DNA from: Serratia plymuthica NBRC 102599
GTDB lineage: Bacteria > Pseudomonadota > Gammaproteobacteria > Enterobacterales > Enterobacteriaceae
NCBI RefSeq assembly: GCF_001590925.1
Contig: NZ_BCTU01000029.1
Span: 30,415-94,414, forward strand
Length of the DNA stretch: 64,000 nt
Direction: 5' to 3'
Every line of letters starts with the position of its first letter. The stretch's first letter is position 1. Both the position numbers and the translations under genes were made by a program. Of the stretch, positions 8,281-16,306 are shown piece after piece. Below the pieces are notes generated by a model. The model was not told where the DNA came from. It saw only the letters and a list, made by a program, of their open reading frames with translations, and made no database searches.

Positions 8281-9186
8281 ATGTCGCTGCCCTTTGACGT
8301 GCATCGCCTGCTGCCGGCTTTTCTCAGCGCCGCCCAGGCGCAAAACTTTTCCGCCGCCGCCCGCCAGTTAGGCGTTACCCCGGCGGCGGTCAGCAAAAAT
8401 ATCCGTGTGCTGGAAGAGAAGCTGGCGCTGCGTCTGTTCCAGCGCAACACCCACAACGTGGTACTGACCGACGAAGGCAAAGCGCTGCTGGCGCAGGTGG
8501 CGCCGCTGTGGCAGGCGCTGTCCGCCACGCTGGAAAACGCCGGTGGCGCGCAGCAAGATCCCTCCGGCACCGTGCGCGTCAGCATGATCCCCGGCTTCGG
8601 CCGCCAGATGCTGATGCCGTTGATCCCGCAGTTCCTTGATCGTTATCCGCAGATCGACCTCGATCTTTCGCTGGATGCGCGAGTCGTCAATCTGGTGGGC
8701 GAAGGCTTTGACGTGGGTATCGGCAGCCGGGTCGATCCCGATAGCCGGCTGGTGGCGCGGCCACTGTATCAGATGCAGATGGTGCTGGCCGCTTCCCCCG
8801 GTTATCTGGCGCAGCGCGGCACGCCGCAGGATCCGGACGATCTGTTGCGGCATAACTGCCTGCTGCATCGCAATCCGGCCAACGGCCGCAGCGTAAAATG
8901 GCCGTTGCGGCAGCACGACGAAACCAACACCCTGGAGCTGCACGGCCGCCTGGTCGCCAGCCGGCCGGAGATGCTGCTGGACGCCGCGCTGGCCGGGTTG
9001 GGTATCGTCTGCCTGGCAAGCTGGTACACAGAGCCCCATTTTGCGCAGGGCACGCTGCAACCGGTGCTGCCGGGCTGCTGGCCGCAGCCGACGCAGCTAT
9101 GGCTGTACTACGCCTCTGCGGATCTGCCGCCACGGGTGCGCGCCTGGGTCGACTTCCTGCTGGCACATTTTCGCGATCGCTCGTGA
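8281..9186 (+). CDS. LysR-type transcriptional regulator
   Basis: 301 residues. The N-terminal winged helix-turn-helix (about residues 5-65) has the typical Phe-Ser-Ala-Ala-Ala-Arg-Gln-Leu-Gly-Val-Thr-Pro-Ala-Ala-Val-Ser pattern. A periplasmic-binding-like effector domain follows (about 90-295), with Arg-Val-Ser-Met-Ile-Pro-Gly-Phe-Gly-Arg at its start. It is divergent from the flavodoxin-fold oxidoreductase, the common arrangement in which the regulator controls the neighbour. The effector is unknown. In E. coli treC is followed directly by nrdD, so this regulator and its partner form a two-gene insertion between treBC and nrdDG. The longer frame to 8197 overlaps the intergenic promoter and has no ribosome site. 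Confidence 0.88.
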   Translation: MSLPFDVHRLLPAFLSAAQAQNFSAAARQLGVTPAAVSKNIRVLEEKLALRLFQRNTHNVVLTDEGKALLAQVAPLWQALSATLENAGGAQQDPSGTVRVSMIPGFGRQMLMPLIPQFLDRYPQIDLDLSLDARVVNLVGEGFDVGIGSRVDPDSRLVARPLYQMQMVLAASPGYLAQRGTPQDPDDLLRHNCLLHRNPANGRSVKWPLRQHDETNTLELHGRLVASRPEMLLDAALAGLGIVCLASWYTEPHFAQGTLQPVLPGCWPQPTQLWLYYASADLPPRVRAWVDFLLAHFRDRS

Positions 9187-9230
9187 GCAGATTGACGTCT
9201 GTACAGGTTGCGCACGCTCTTCCGCTTTCC

Positions 9231-9244
9231 TTGTTCTACATCAA
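9231..9244. promoter_or_regulatory. Putative FNR site upstream of nrdD
   Basis: TTGTT-CTAC-ATCAA matches the FNR consensus TTGAT-N4-ATCAA at nine of ten specified positions. Anaerobic activation by FNR is established for nrdD in E. coli. The site is 157 bases before the start codon. Confidence 0.5.
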
Positions 9245-9259
9245 AAGACCCCCGCCAAT

Positions 9260-9305
9260 ATCTATATATAGTGCGTAAAGAAAGCAAATTACCTATATAT
9301 AGTAG
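9260..9305. promoter_or_regulatory. Pair of NrdR-like boxes upstream of nrdD
   Basis: The palindromic core CTATATATAGT occurs twice, at 9262-9272 and 9293-9303. The 31-base spacing is three helical turns, which is how NrdR boxes are arranged at nrd promoters. NrdR represses ribonucleotide reductase genes in response to dATP. Confidence 0.7.
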
Positions 9306-9371
9306 TTATCCACAAATTCATCCACACGCCGCCGTAGCCCTTGCGCGCTGCGGCGTTACCCTGTGGATAAC
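9305..9371. promoter_or_regulatory. Inverted perfect DnaA boxes in a long dyad upstream of nrdD
   Basis: GTTATCCACA (9305-9314) and TGTGGATAAC (9362-9371) form a perfect ten-base inverted repeat; each contains the strongest DnaA box TTATCCACA. A near-match TCATCCACA lies at 9318-9326. Between them ACGCCGC and GCGGCGT form a second inner arm, so the whole could fold as one large hairpin. It lies 30 bases before the nrdD start. Confidence 0.6.
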
Positions 9372-9400
9372 CTATCCTTCGGGGAACAAGGAGTCGAAAC

Positions 9401-11539
9401 GTGAAACCAGTAGTGATTAAACGGGACGGTTGTCAGGTCTCTTTTGACGAGGCACGTATTGGGCAGGCTATCGAACGGGCCGCGCTGGCCGTCGGGGTTG
9501 TCGATGCCGATTACTGCGCAACCGTGGCCCGCGTGGTCGCTCAACAGATGGCGCAACAGCCGCGCGTGGATATCCATGACATTCAGCAGGCGGTGGAAAA
9601 TCAGCTGATGGCCGGCGAATACAAGCAGCTGGCGCGCGCCTATATCGAATATCGCCACGATCGCGACGTAGCCCGCGAGCTGCGCGGGCGGCTGAACCAG
9701 GAGATCCGCGGCCTGGTCGAACAAAGCAATATGGCCTTGCTGAACGAGAACGCCAATAAAGACAGCAAGGTGATCCCCACCCAGCGCGATCTGCTGGCCG
9801 GGATCGTCGCCAAACACTACGCCAAGCAGCACATTCTGCCGCGCGACGTGGTGCTGGCGCATGAGCGCGGCGAGATCCACTACCACGATCTCGACTATTC
9901 GCCGTTCTTCCCGATGTTCAACTGCATGCTGATCGATCTGAAAGGCATGCTGACCAACGGCTTCAAGATGGGCAATGCCGAGATCGAACCGCCGAAATCG
10001 ATCTCCACCGCCACCGCCGTGACCGCCCAAATTATCGCGCAGGTGGCCAGCCATATTTATGGCGGTACCACCATTAACCGCATCGACGAGATCCTCGCGC
10101 CCTTCGTCAGCGAAAGCTTCGAAAAACACCGCCAGGTGGCCGAACAGTGGAAAATCCCGGACGCGCAGGGCTATGCGATGGCGCGCACCGAGAAAGAGTG
10201 TTACGACGCCTTCCAGTCGCTGGAATACGAGGTCAACACCCTGCACACCGCCAACGGCCAAACGCCGTTCGTCACCTTCGGCTTCGGCCTGGGCACCTGT
10301 TGGGAATCGAGGCTGATTCAGCGTTCAATCCTGAAAAACCGTATCGCCGGGCTGGGCAAGAACCGCAAGACGGCGGTATTCCCCAAACTGGTGTTCGCCA
10401 TCCGCGACGGCCTGAACCACCAGTACGGCGACCCGAATTACGACATCAAACAGCTGGCGCTGGAATGCGCCAGCAAGCGCATGTACCCGGATATTCTCAA
10501 TTACGATCAGGTGGTGAAGGTCACCGGCTCGTTCAAGACACCGATGGGCTGCCGCAGCTTCCTCGGCACCTACGAGGAAGGTGGCGAACTGGTGCACGAC
10601 GGCCGCAATAATATCGGCGTGATCAGCCTGAACCTGCCGCGTATCGCGCTGGAAGCGGCCGGCGACGAGACGCGTTTCTGGCGTCTGCTGGACCAGCGGC
10701 TGCTGCTGGCGAAAAAGGCGCTGATGACGCGTATCGCGCGCCTGGAAGGCATCAAGGCGCGTGTTGCCCCGATCCTGTATATGGAAGGTGCCTGCGGCGT
10801 ACGGCTGAAGGCGGACGACAATATCGCCGACATCTTCAAAAATGGCCGCGCGTCGATCTCGCTGGGCTATATCGGCCTGCATGAAACCATCAACGCACTG
10901 TTCGGCAACGGCACTCACGTTTACGACAATGCCGCGCTGCGCGCCAAAGCGGTCGCCATCGTTGAACGCCTGCGCACCGCGACCGACAGTTGGAAAGAAG
11001 AGACCGGCTACGGTTTTAGCCTGTACAGCACGCCAAGCGAGAACCTGTGCGATCGCTTCTGCCGGCTGGACACCGCCGATTTCGGCGTGGTGCCGGGCGT
11101 GACCGACAAAGGTTATTACACCAACAGCTTCCATCTCGACGTGGAGAAAAAGGTCAATCCGTACGACAAACTGGACTTTGAGGCGCCCTATCCCCCCTTG
11201 GCCAACGGCGGTTTCATCTGTTACGGCGAATACCCCAACCTGCAACACAATTTAAAAGCGCTGGAAGACGTGTGGGATTACAGCTACAGCCGCGTGCCTT
11301 ATTACGGCACCAACACGCCGATAGATGAGTGCTACGAGTGCGGCTTTACCGGTGAATTCGCCTGTACCAGCAAGGGCTTTACCTGCCCGAAATGCGGCAA
11401 TCACGAGCCGTCCAAGGTGTCGGTCACCCGCCGGGTGTGCGGCTACCTCGGCAGCCCGGATGCCAGGCCGTTCAACGCCGGCAAGCAGGAAGAGGTGAAG
11501 CGCCGGGTGAAACACCTCGGCAATGGGCAGCTCGGCTGA
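9401..11539 (+). CDS. nrdD: Anaerobic ribonucleoside-triphosphate reductase, large subunit
   Basis: 712 residues, the same length as E. coli NrdD. It reduces ribonucleoside triphosphates to deoxyribonucleotides without oxygen, using a glycyl radical. The N-terminal ATP-cone (residues 3-95) senses ATP/dATP. The C-terminal zinc ribbon has two Cys-x2-Cys pairs in the segment encoded at about 11331-11400. The radical Gly681 sits in Arg-Val-Cys-Gly-Tyr-Leu-Gly, at the same position as in E. coli. Translation begins at GTG 9401 with AAGGAG nearby. nrdG for the activating enzyme follows after an unusually long 168-base gap. Regulation by FNR, NrdR and possibly DnaA is suggested by upstream sites. 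Confidence 0.96.
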   Translation: MKPVVIKRDGCQVSFDEARIGQAIERAALAVGVVDADYCATVARVVAQQMAQQPRVDIHDIQQAVENQLMAGEYKQLARAYIEYRHDRDVARELRGRLNQEIRGLVEQSNMALLNENANKDSKVIPTQRDLLAGIVAKHYAKQHILPRDVVLAHERGEIHYHDLDYSPFFPMFNCMLIDLKGMLTNGFKMGNAEIEPPKSISTATAVTAQIIAQVASHIYGGTTINRIDEILAPFVSESFEKHRQVAEQWKIPDAQGYAMARTEKECYDAFQSLEYEVNTLHTANGQTPFVTFGFGLGTCWESRLIQRSILKNRIAGLGKNRKTAVFPKLVFAIRDGLNHQYGDPNYDIKQLALECASKRMYPDILNYDQVVKVTGSFKTPMGCRSFLGTYEEGGELVHDGRNNIGVISLNLPRIALEAAGDETRFWRLLDQRLLLAKKALMTRIARLEGIKARVAPILYMEGACGVRLKADDNIADIFKNGRASISLGYIGLHETINALFGNGTHVYDNAALRAKAVAIVERLRTATDSWKEETGYGFSLYSTPSENLCDRFCRLDTADFGVVPGVTDKGYYTNSFHLDVEKKVNPYDKLDFEAPYPPLANGGFICYGEYPNLQHNLKALEDVWDYSYSRVPYYGTNTPIDECYECGFTGEFACTSKGFTCPKCGNHEPSKVSVTRRVCGYLGSPDARPFNAGKQEEVKRRVKHLGNGQLG

Positions 11540-11707
11540 AAAGCGCCGTGCAGCCTATGCAGAAGCCTGTTCATCAGGCGTGATTGTCGCAGCCAGTTTG
11601 TCTTCGGCCAGCGCGCACAAACCGGAGCGTACACGCAGTACGTGAGGATTTGCAGCACTGCCCGGAGGCAAAATGGCCAGTAAAATAGCCTGATGGGCAG
11701 GCCTCAC

Positions 11708-12172
11708 ATGAATTATCACCAGTACTACCCTATCGATGTGGTCAACGGCCCCGGTACCCGCTGCACGCTGTTTGTCGCCGGTTGTGTGCACCAATGCGTC
11801 GGCTGTTACAACAAAAGTACCTGGCGGCTGAACTCCGGCCAGCCTTTTACTCAGGAAATGGAAGACCGGCTGATTGCCGATCTCAACGATGCACGCATTC
11901 CGCGTCAGGGGTTGTCGCTGTCCGGTGGCGATCCACTGCACCCGGCCAACGTCCCGTCGATTTTGCAACTGGTGAAACGGGTACGCGCCGAGTGCCCCGG
12001 CAAGGATATCTGGCTATGGACCGGCTACAGGCTGGCGGAGCTGGATTCGCAGCAGATGCAGGTGGTGGACAGGATTAACGTATTGATTGACGGCAAGTTT
12101 GTGCAGGATCTGAAAGACCCGGCGCTGATCTGGCGCGGCAGCGCTAACCAGGTGGTGCATAAGCTGCGTTGA
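11708..12172 (+). CDS. nrdG: Anaerobic ribonucleotide reductase activating protein (radical SAM)
   Basis: 154 residues, as in E. coli. It uses S-adenosylmethionine and a [4Fe-4S] cluster to generate the glycyl radical on NrdD. The cluster ligands are Cys26-x3-Cys30-x2-Cys33. Later motifs include Ser-Gly-Gly-Asp-Pro-Leu (SAM binding) and Trp-Leu-Trp-Thr-Gly-Tyr. Start 11708 (Met-Asn-Tyr-His-Gln-Tyr) agrees with the family; a start at 11693 would add five residues. The 168 bases after nrdD contain a small GCCTG/CAGGC hairpin but no obvious terminator, so co-transcription with nrdD is still likely. Confidence 0.95.
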   Translation: MNYHQYYPIDVVNGPGTRCTLFVAGCVHQCVGCYNKSTWRLNSGQPFTQEMEDRLIADLNDARIPRQGLSLSGGDPLHPANVPSILQLVKRVRAECPGKDIWLWTGYRLAELDSQQMQVVDRINVLIDGKFVQDLKDPALIWRGSANQVVHKLR

Positions 12173-12372
12173 CCCAACAACACACGGCTCAACATGTATT
12201 AGCCCAGACTCGACCTGACACAACTACAGCATAAAGCCAATCTAGCAGGCGGGTCTGTGTCGGGAGCGGGCAATGGTGCCTTAAAATGTAGTTGCTGACT
12301 CTCTCTATCTTCTTCATAGTCAATTTCATAGAAATAACAATTTTAAGTTTATGCAAACTGTACGAGGTATTT

Positions 12373-13026
12373 ATGAGTAAAGTTGTTATTTTTGATTTGG
12401 ATAAGACTCTCTTGTCTGGCGATTCTACCAAAGCTTGGATGTTGATGAGGTTTAAGTCCGGGAAGTTAAGGTTCTTGTGTGCGGCCATCTTGGCCCCCAT
12501 AGCTCTGGTTTTTCTGAAATCCAAGAAATTCAAATTAATTGGTGCAAACATGCTATTATTTGTCGCATCTTTCAGGATGAATGAAAGAGAAATGATAGAC
12601 AGTTTCTCTTCGTTTTCATCTAAAATTAGAGATGGGAAAATAAATAGTGTCAGGTGGTTTGATGATGGATTTAAGGAGATTTTAAAACATTTAAAAGAAG
12701 GCCGGCGAGTTATAATTGCCACTGCTGCACCTGAGTTGCTAGCATCTAAAATTCTAGATGCTGTAAATCTTAATGTTGAAGTCATAGGAACCCCGTTATC
12801 CAAAGGTTTATTTGGTGGTTGGATTGGAGGTGCCCACTGCAGGAATGAAGAGAAAGTGAGAAGAATAAAGGGTACAGGAGTGTCAACAAAATGGCATGCA
12901 GCCTACACCGATGATTTTAATGATGATTACCCTATCCTTTTGAATAGTGAAAATCCTTATTTGATTAACTCTACATGCAAAAAAGAATACGTTATGATAA
13001 ATCTTAAACTACTTAATTGGTCATAA
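12373..13026 (+). CDS. HAD-superfamily (HAD-IB) phosphatase
   Basis: 217 residues, cytoplasmic-looking with one hydrophobic cap segment near residues 35-50. HAD motif I is Phe-Asp-Leu-Asp-Lys-Thr-Leu with nucleophile Asp8 and general acid Asp10. Motif II is Ile-Ala-Thr-Ala-Ala-Pro near residue 118, and the motif III/IV region has Asp-Asp-Phe-Asn-Asp-Asp near residue 180. This pattern is of the SerB-like IB subfamily, whose substrates are varied; the substrate here cannot be named. The gene is clearly AT-rich compared with nrdDG and phn, with many AAA/ATT codons, so it was probably acquired. GAGG precedes ATG 12373 by about eight bases. It has no obvious operon partner. Confidence 0.8.
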   Translation: MSKVVIFDLDKTLLSGDSTKAWMLMRFKSGKLRFLCAAILAPIALVFLKSKKFKLIGANMLLFVASFRMNEREMIDSFSSFSSKIRDGKINSVRWFDDGFKEILKHLKEGRRVIIATAAPELLASKILDAVNLNVEVIGTPLSKGLFGGWIGGAHCRNEEKVRRIKGTGVSTKWHAAYTDDFNDDYPILLNSENPYLINSTCKKEYVMINLKLLNWS

Positions 13027-13061
13027 GGTGTTTATAACTGGGTGTAAGTGACATTCTAAAT

Positions 13062-13100
13062 ATCTCGCTAATATCGAGATTCAACCTATATGCAGGTTGA
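13062..13100. terminator. Two adjacent hairpins after the HAD gene
   Basis: ATCTCG/CGAGAT (13062-13080) and TCAACC/GGTTGA (13081-13100) form back-to-back stem-loops 36 bases after the stop. There is no T-run, so termination is only a possibility. The rest of the gap to 13206 shows nothing else. Confidence 0.35.
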
Positions 13101-13206
13101 ACTATTTCAAAGTAGATTTCCACTTTCCGCTCTTAGCGAAATACAAGCTACGCGCTTGTCTGTTTTGTATCGGATGCGGTCATTCTAAAAATCATAAGCT
13201 GTACGG

Positions 13207-13482
13207 CTATTCAACTTCAAATATTTCATATTCACGAGCGATAGTGCTGGTTTCATTTCCCCACACTGAAGCTTTGGTTCTATTCTGATGAGCATCGAAG
13301 GTAGCCTGATCTTTGAATAGTTCTTCAACTTTCCAGATCAGAGGATCCGTTGTTTCAGTGACTTCAAAAGAAATACATCCAGATTCCTCTTTTGTAAGTC
13401 TCTTATGCTCAGGAAGATACTGGCGAACAAGATCTGCCTCATAGACGCTTGTGCATACTAAACGACCGGTCAATTTAATCAT
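13207..13482 (-). CDS. Antibiotic biosynthesis monooxygenase (ABM) family protein
   Basis: 91 residues, the size of single-domain ABM proteins such as YgiN or LsrG. The core pattern is present: an N-terminal beta strand, His-Lys-Arg-Leu-Thr-Lys-Glu-Glu-Ser-Gly-Cys-Ile-Ser-Phe-Glu-Val, and Leu-Phe-Lys-Asp-Gln-Ala-Thr-Phe-Asp-Ala-His-Gln (normally the helix over the active site). Members are cofactor-free dimeric quinol monooxygenases or isomerases; the substrate here is unknown. AAAGGGA precedes the ATG. Like the HAD gene to the left it is relatively AT-rich. It is monocistronic. Confidence 0.78.
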   Translation of the reverse strand: MIKLTGRLVCTSVYEADLVRQYLPEHKRLTKEESGCISFEVTETTDPLIWKVEELFKDQATFDAHQNRTKASVWGNETSTIAREYEIFEVE

Positions 13483-13714
13483 TCTAATCCCTTTCTTAGG
13501 TTGAGGCTTTATCTGTTTTCCTGTCGATAAAATTTATACCAAACAGCTAAAAGTAAAGTAAATAGGAATATCCGCTCCTCGCTCAAAGCCGACTGCCAGA
13601 TACCGCAGAAACTGTCAGTTCAGCTCCGAGCGAGTACAACCCAACGTTATCATCGATAACGAGTCCTGATTTTCGCTTTGAATATAGCCATTCTTTTTTC
13701 CACATCCGAATGGC

Positions 13715-14773
13715 TTACATCAACCCCATCCCCACCAGACCCGTTGCGATCCCGCACAACACCACCAGCAATGCGGTCAGGCACAGCGCTTTGGCGGAGA
13801 AGACTTTGTTCAGCATCAGCAATGAAGGCAGGCTGACCGCCGGCAGGGTCATCAGCAGCGCCAGCGCCGGGCCGGTGCCCATGCCCGCCAGCATCATGGT
13901 CTGCACAATCGGGATTTCCGCGGCGGTGGGGATCACGAACAGGCAACCGGCGATCGCCAGGGCGATAATCCACAGCAGGCTATTGTCTATCGCCCCATCG
14001 GCGTGCGGGAACAGCCACACACGCGCCGCACCCAGCGCCAGCACCGCCACAATGTAAACGGGAATAGTCGCCCAAAACAGCGCCCACAGCGCTTTCAACC
14101 AGCGACCGAGAAACGGCCGATCCTCGCTTCTCACCTGCGGCACCGCCGGCGGTTGCAGCGCGGCCGGCTGCGGATCCCTGGCGGTGACCCGTTGTACCAG
14201 CCAGGCGACGCCCAGCACCATAATCACCCCAGCCACCAGCCGAATAGCGGCAAACGGCCAGCCGAGCACAAAGCCCATAAAAATTAAGGTTGCTGGATTC
14301 AACACCGGGTTGCTCAACCAGAACGCCATCGCCGCGCCGCTGGAGACCGACTGACGCCGCAGCCCGGCGGCCACCGGTGCAGCACAGCAGGTACACATCA
14401 TACCCGGCAGCGCGATCGCAGCGCCCAGCAGAGTGCCGGAGAAACGCGGGTGGCCCAGGGTGCGTAGCAGCCAGTCGCGTGGGATCAGCACTTGCACCAG
14501 CGATCCCAGCAACACGCCGAGCACCGCCGCCTTCCACACCGCAGTGAAATACACCAGCGCATAGTGCCAGGCCGCCAGCCACGGGCTGCTGTCGGTATTG
14601 GCCAGAATCGATTTGCCGATGGAGTGCGTGTCCGCCGCCAAAAAGGCTTTGCCGTAATAAGGCTGCCATTTGACGTAGTAGAGGCCGATAGCCACCACCA
14701 GCAAGAACAGGATCGGTTTCCACAGCGGCCAGGCGCGGGAAGTATTTTCAGAAGCGGTTAAAGGTTGCGGCAT
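13715..14773 (-). CDS. yraQ: Inner-membrane permease, YraQ family (ArsP_1/DUF318)
   Basis: 352 residues with about eight hydrophobic segments and a long polar loop in the middle (about 205-230). The hallmark Gly-Met-Met-Cys-Thr-Cys-Cys-Ala-Ala-Pro-Val lies in the first half, and a symmetric Pro-Thr-Ala-Ala-Glu-Ile-Pro-Ile motif in the second, as in permeases of Pfam PF03773. The close resemblance to E. coli YraQ extends over the whole length. Relatives export organoarsenicals or metals, but the YraQ substrate is not known to me. In E. coli yraQ is followed by yraR; here the phn operon lies between them. The start at 14773 is preceded only by a weak ribosome site. Confidence 0.88.
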   Translation of the reverse strand: MPQPLTASENTSRAWPLWKPILFLLVVAIGLYYVKWQPYYGKAFLAADTHSIGKSILANTDSSPWLAAWHYALVYFTAVWKAAVLGVLLGSLVQVLIPRDWLLRTLGHPRFSGTLLGAAIALPGMMCTCCAAPVAAGLRRQSVSSGAAMAFWLSNPVLNPATLIFMGFVLGWPFAAIRLVAGVIMVLGVAWLVQRVTARDPQPAALQPPAVPQVRSEDRPFLGRWLKALWALFWATIPVYIVAVLALGAARVWLFPHADGAIDNSLLWIIALAIAGCLFVIPTAAEIPIVQTMMLAGMGTGPALALLMTLPAVSLPSLLMLNKVFSAKALCLTALLVVLCGIATGLVGMGLM

Positions 14774-15133
14774 AGGGGTGGCTCAGGTCAGTGCATCGAT
14801 AACGCCAGCTTAGCGCGCCGCCGGCCCCTGCGCATCATCGGCCTGTCCAAAATAGTTCATCTGTTCGCCACCGGCGCGTAACGCGATTGTCATCTGGCGG
14901 CGGCAACATAATGCCAACTTGAAAGCCACAGGGCATACCCGTCACCTTTAAAGCCGTAGCGTTGTTAGCTGCACTCACTCATCCCAGTGACTTACTAAAG
15001 TAAGCGCCTGGTGATAAGCGAGCTGGCCGCCTAGCTGCAATTTGAAAGTCATAGGGTAAGCACCAGTACTGTAAGAAATCCTGATAAATCATAAAGTTTA
15101 ATGGGTATCCGGCACGCCGAGGTTTTTATTATG
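14774..15133. other. 360-base intergenic region between yraQ and phnF
   Basis: A divergent promoter region with no coding frame. It holds an ERIC element (14936-15058) and the phnF upstream region. I looked for a PHO box, since phn genes are usually PhoB-controlled; CTGTAAGAAATCCTGATAA at 15069 is only a poor match. Confidence 0.5.
14936..15058 (-). repeat. ERIC element, diverged, in minus orientation
   Basis: Read on the minus strand, this gives TACCC...ATTGCAGCTAGGCGGC, then GCTTACTTTAGTAAGTCACTGG and a right arm with GGGTA. Same architecture and length (123 bases) as the element between treB and treC, but more diverged in the core. Confidence 0.8.
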
Positions 15134-15859
15134 ATGGACTTATCTAGACATCCGACCAGTTTTCCTACCCGTTACCAGCAGATCGCCGCGCAGCTGGAAC
15201 AAGAGTTACGCACCCAATACCGCTGTGGCGACTATCTGCCTTCCGAGCAACAGTTGGCGGATCGCTACCAGGTCAATCGCCATACCCTGCGCCGCGCAGT
15301 GGATCAGCTGGTGGATCGCGGCTGGCTGCAGCGCCGGCACGGCATCGGCATATTGGTGCTGATGCGCCCCTATGACTACCCGCTGCATGCCAATACCCGC
15401 TTTAGCCAGAACCTGTTCGAGCAGGGCAGCCACCCCACCAGTGAGCGCTTACTCGCTGTGTTACGCCCGTGCAATGGGCATATCGCCAGCGCGCTATCGC
15501 GTGAAGAAGGCGAAACGGTGATCCACCTGCGCACCCTGCGCCGGGTCAACGGCGTGCCGATGAGCCTGATCGACCATTATCTGCCCGATCTGGACTGGTG
15601 GCCGGCCTTGCAACAGTTCCACAGCGGCTCCCTGCACGAGTTTATCGAACAGCATATTCACCAGCCGCTGACCCGCAGCCAGACGCGAATCAGCGCCCGC
15701 CGGGCCCAGGCCAAAGAGAGCCGGCTGCTTGAGATAGCTACCCACGCGCCGCTGCTGTGCGTGCGCACTCTGAACGTCTGCACCGGCAGAGACAACGTGG
15801 CGGAATACTCCGTCAGCCTGGCGCGCGCCGACATGATTGAACTGACGATGGAGCACTAA
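15134..15859 (+). CDS. phnF: GntR-family regulator of phosphonate metabolism
   Basis: 241 residues, as in E. coli PhnF, and similar throughout. The N-terminal GntR winged helix (about 8-75) contains Gly-Asp-Tyr-Leu-Pro-Ser-Glu-Gln-Gln-Leu-Ala-Asp-Arg-Tyr and Val-Asn-Arg-His-Thr-Leu-Arg-Arg-Ala. The C-terminal UTRA effector domain (about 95-240) includes Thr-Leu-Arg-Arg-Val-Asn-Gly and ends Ile-Glu-Leu-Thr-Met-Glu-His. ATG 15134 fits the family; a second ATG lies one codon earlier. It is the first gene of the operon and is followed by phnG with no gap, so it is likely to be autoregulatory. Confidence 0.95.
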   Translation: MDLSRHPTSFPTRYQQIAAQLEQELRTQYRCGDYLPSEQQLADRYQVNRHTLRRAVDQLVDRGWLQRRHGIGILVLMRPYDYPLHANTRFSQNLFEQGSHPTSERLLAVLRPCNGHIASALSREEGETVIHLRTLRRVNGVPMSLIDHYLPDLDWWPALQQFHSGSLHEFIEQHIHQPLTRSQTRISARRAQAKESRLLEIATHAPLLCVRTLNVCTGRDNVAEYSVSLARADMIELTMEH

Positions 15860-16303
15860 ATGCAAGCCTTACAGCCGAGACAACGCTGGATGTCGGTACT
15901 GGCGCACAGCCAACCGGCCCAGCTGCGCAGCCACTGGCAGGCGCTGAACCTCAGCCCGCGCTACCAAAGCATTCGCGCGCCGGAGATTGGCCTGGCGCAA
16001 CTGCAAGGGCGCATGGGCGCCACCGGCCGCCGCTTTGTGCTGGGCGACATGACCGTCACCCGTGCGGTGGTGCAACTGGAAAACGGCGGCTATGGCTACA
16101 GCTATATCGCCGGGCGCGACAAGGCGCATGCCGAACTCTGCGCGCTGGCGGACGCCCTGCTGCAACAGCCGGATCAAACCGAATTGCTGCAACAGCGGTT
16201 GATTGAACCGCTGGCCGCGCTGCTGCACGAACAACGCCAGCTGCGTGCCCGCTCTGTCGCCTCCAGCCGGGTCGACTTCTTTACGCTGGTGCGGGGGGAT
16301 TAA
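15860..16303 (+). CDS. phnG: C-P lyase core subunit PhnG
   Basis: 147 residues. PhnG, H, I and J form the C-P lyase core complex that attaches phosphonate to ribose triphosphate and breaks the carbon-phosphorus bond. The family block Gly-Arg-Met-Gly-Ala-Thr-Gly (about 50-56) and Phe-Val-Leu-Gly-Asp-Met-Thr-Val-Thr-Arg are present. It starts immediately after the phnF stop and is followed by phnH after three bases. PhnG has no catalytic residues of its own that I can point to. Confidence 0.95.
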   Translation: MQALQPRQRWMSVLAHSQPAQLRSHWQALNLSPRYQSIRAPEIGLAQLQGRMGATGRRFVLGDMTVTRAVVQLENGGYGYSYIAGRDKAHAELCALADALLQQPDQTELLQQRLIEPLAALLHEQRQLRARSVASSRVDFFTLVRGD

Positions 16304-16306
16304 TCG

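Noticed and set aside
12189..12803. 204-codon minus-strand frame
   Set aside because: Overlaps the HAD phosphatase, which has clear motifs; the minus frame has no family and lies in an AT-rich stretch where long frames are less constrained by function here.
14003..14761. Series of plus-strand frames across yraQ
   Set aside because: Shadows of the membrane protein gene, Pro/Arg/His-rich, without starts or families.
15069..15095. PHO box before phnF
   Set aside because: Only a few positions match the two CTGTCAT repeats; too weak to call.
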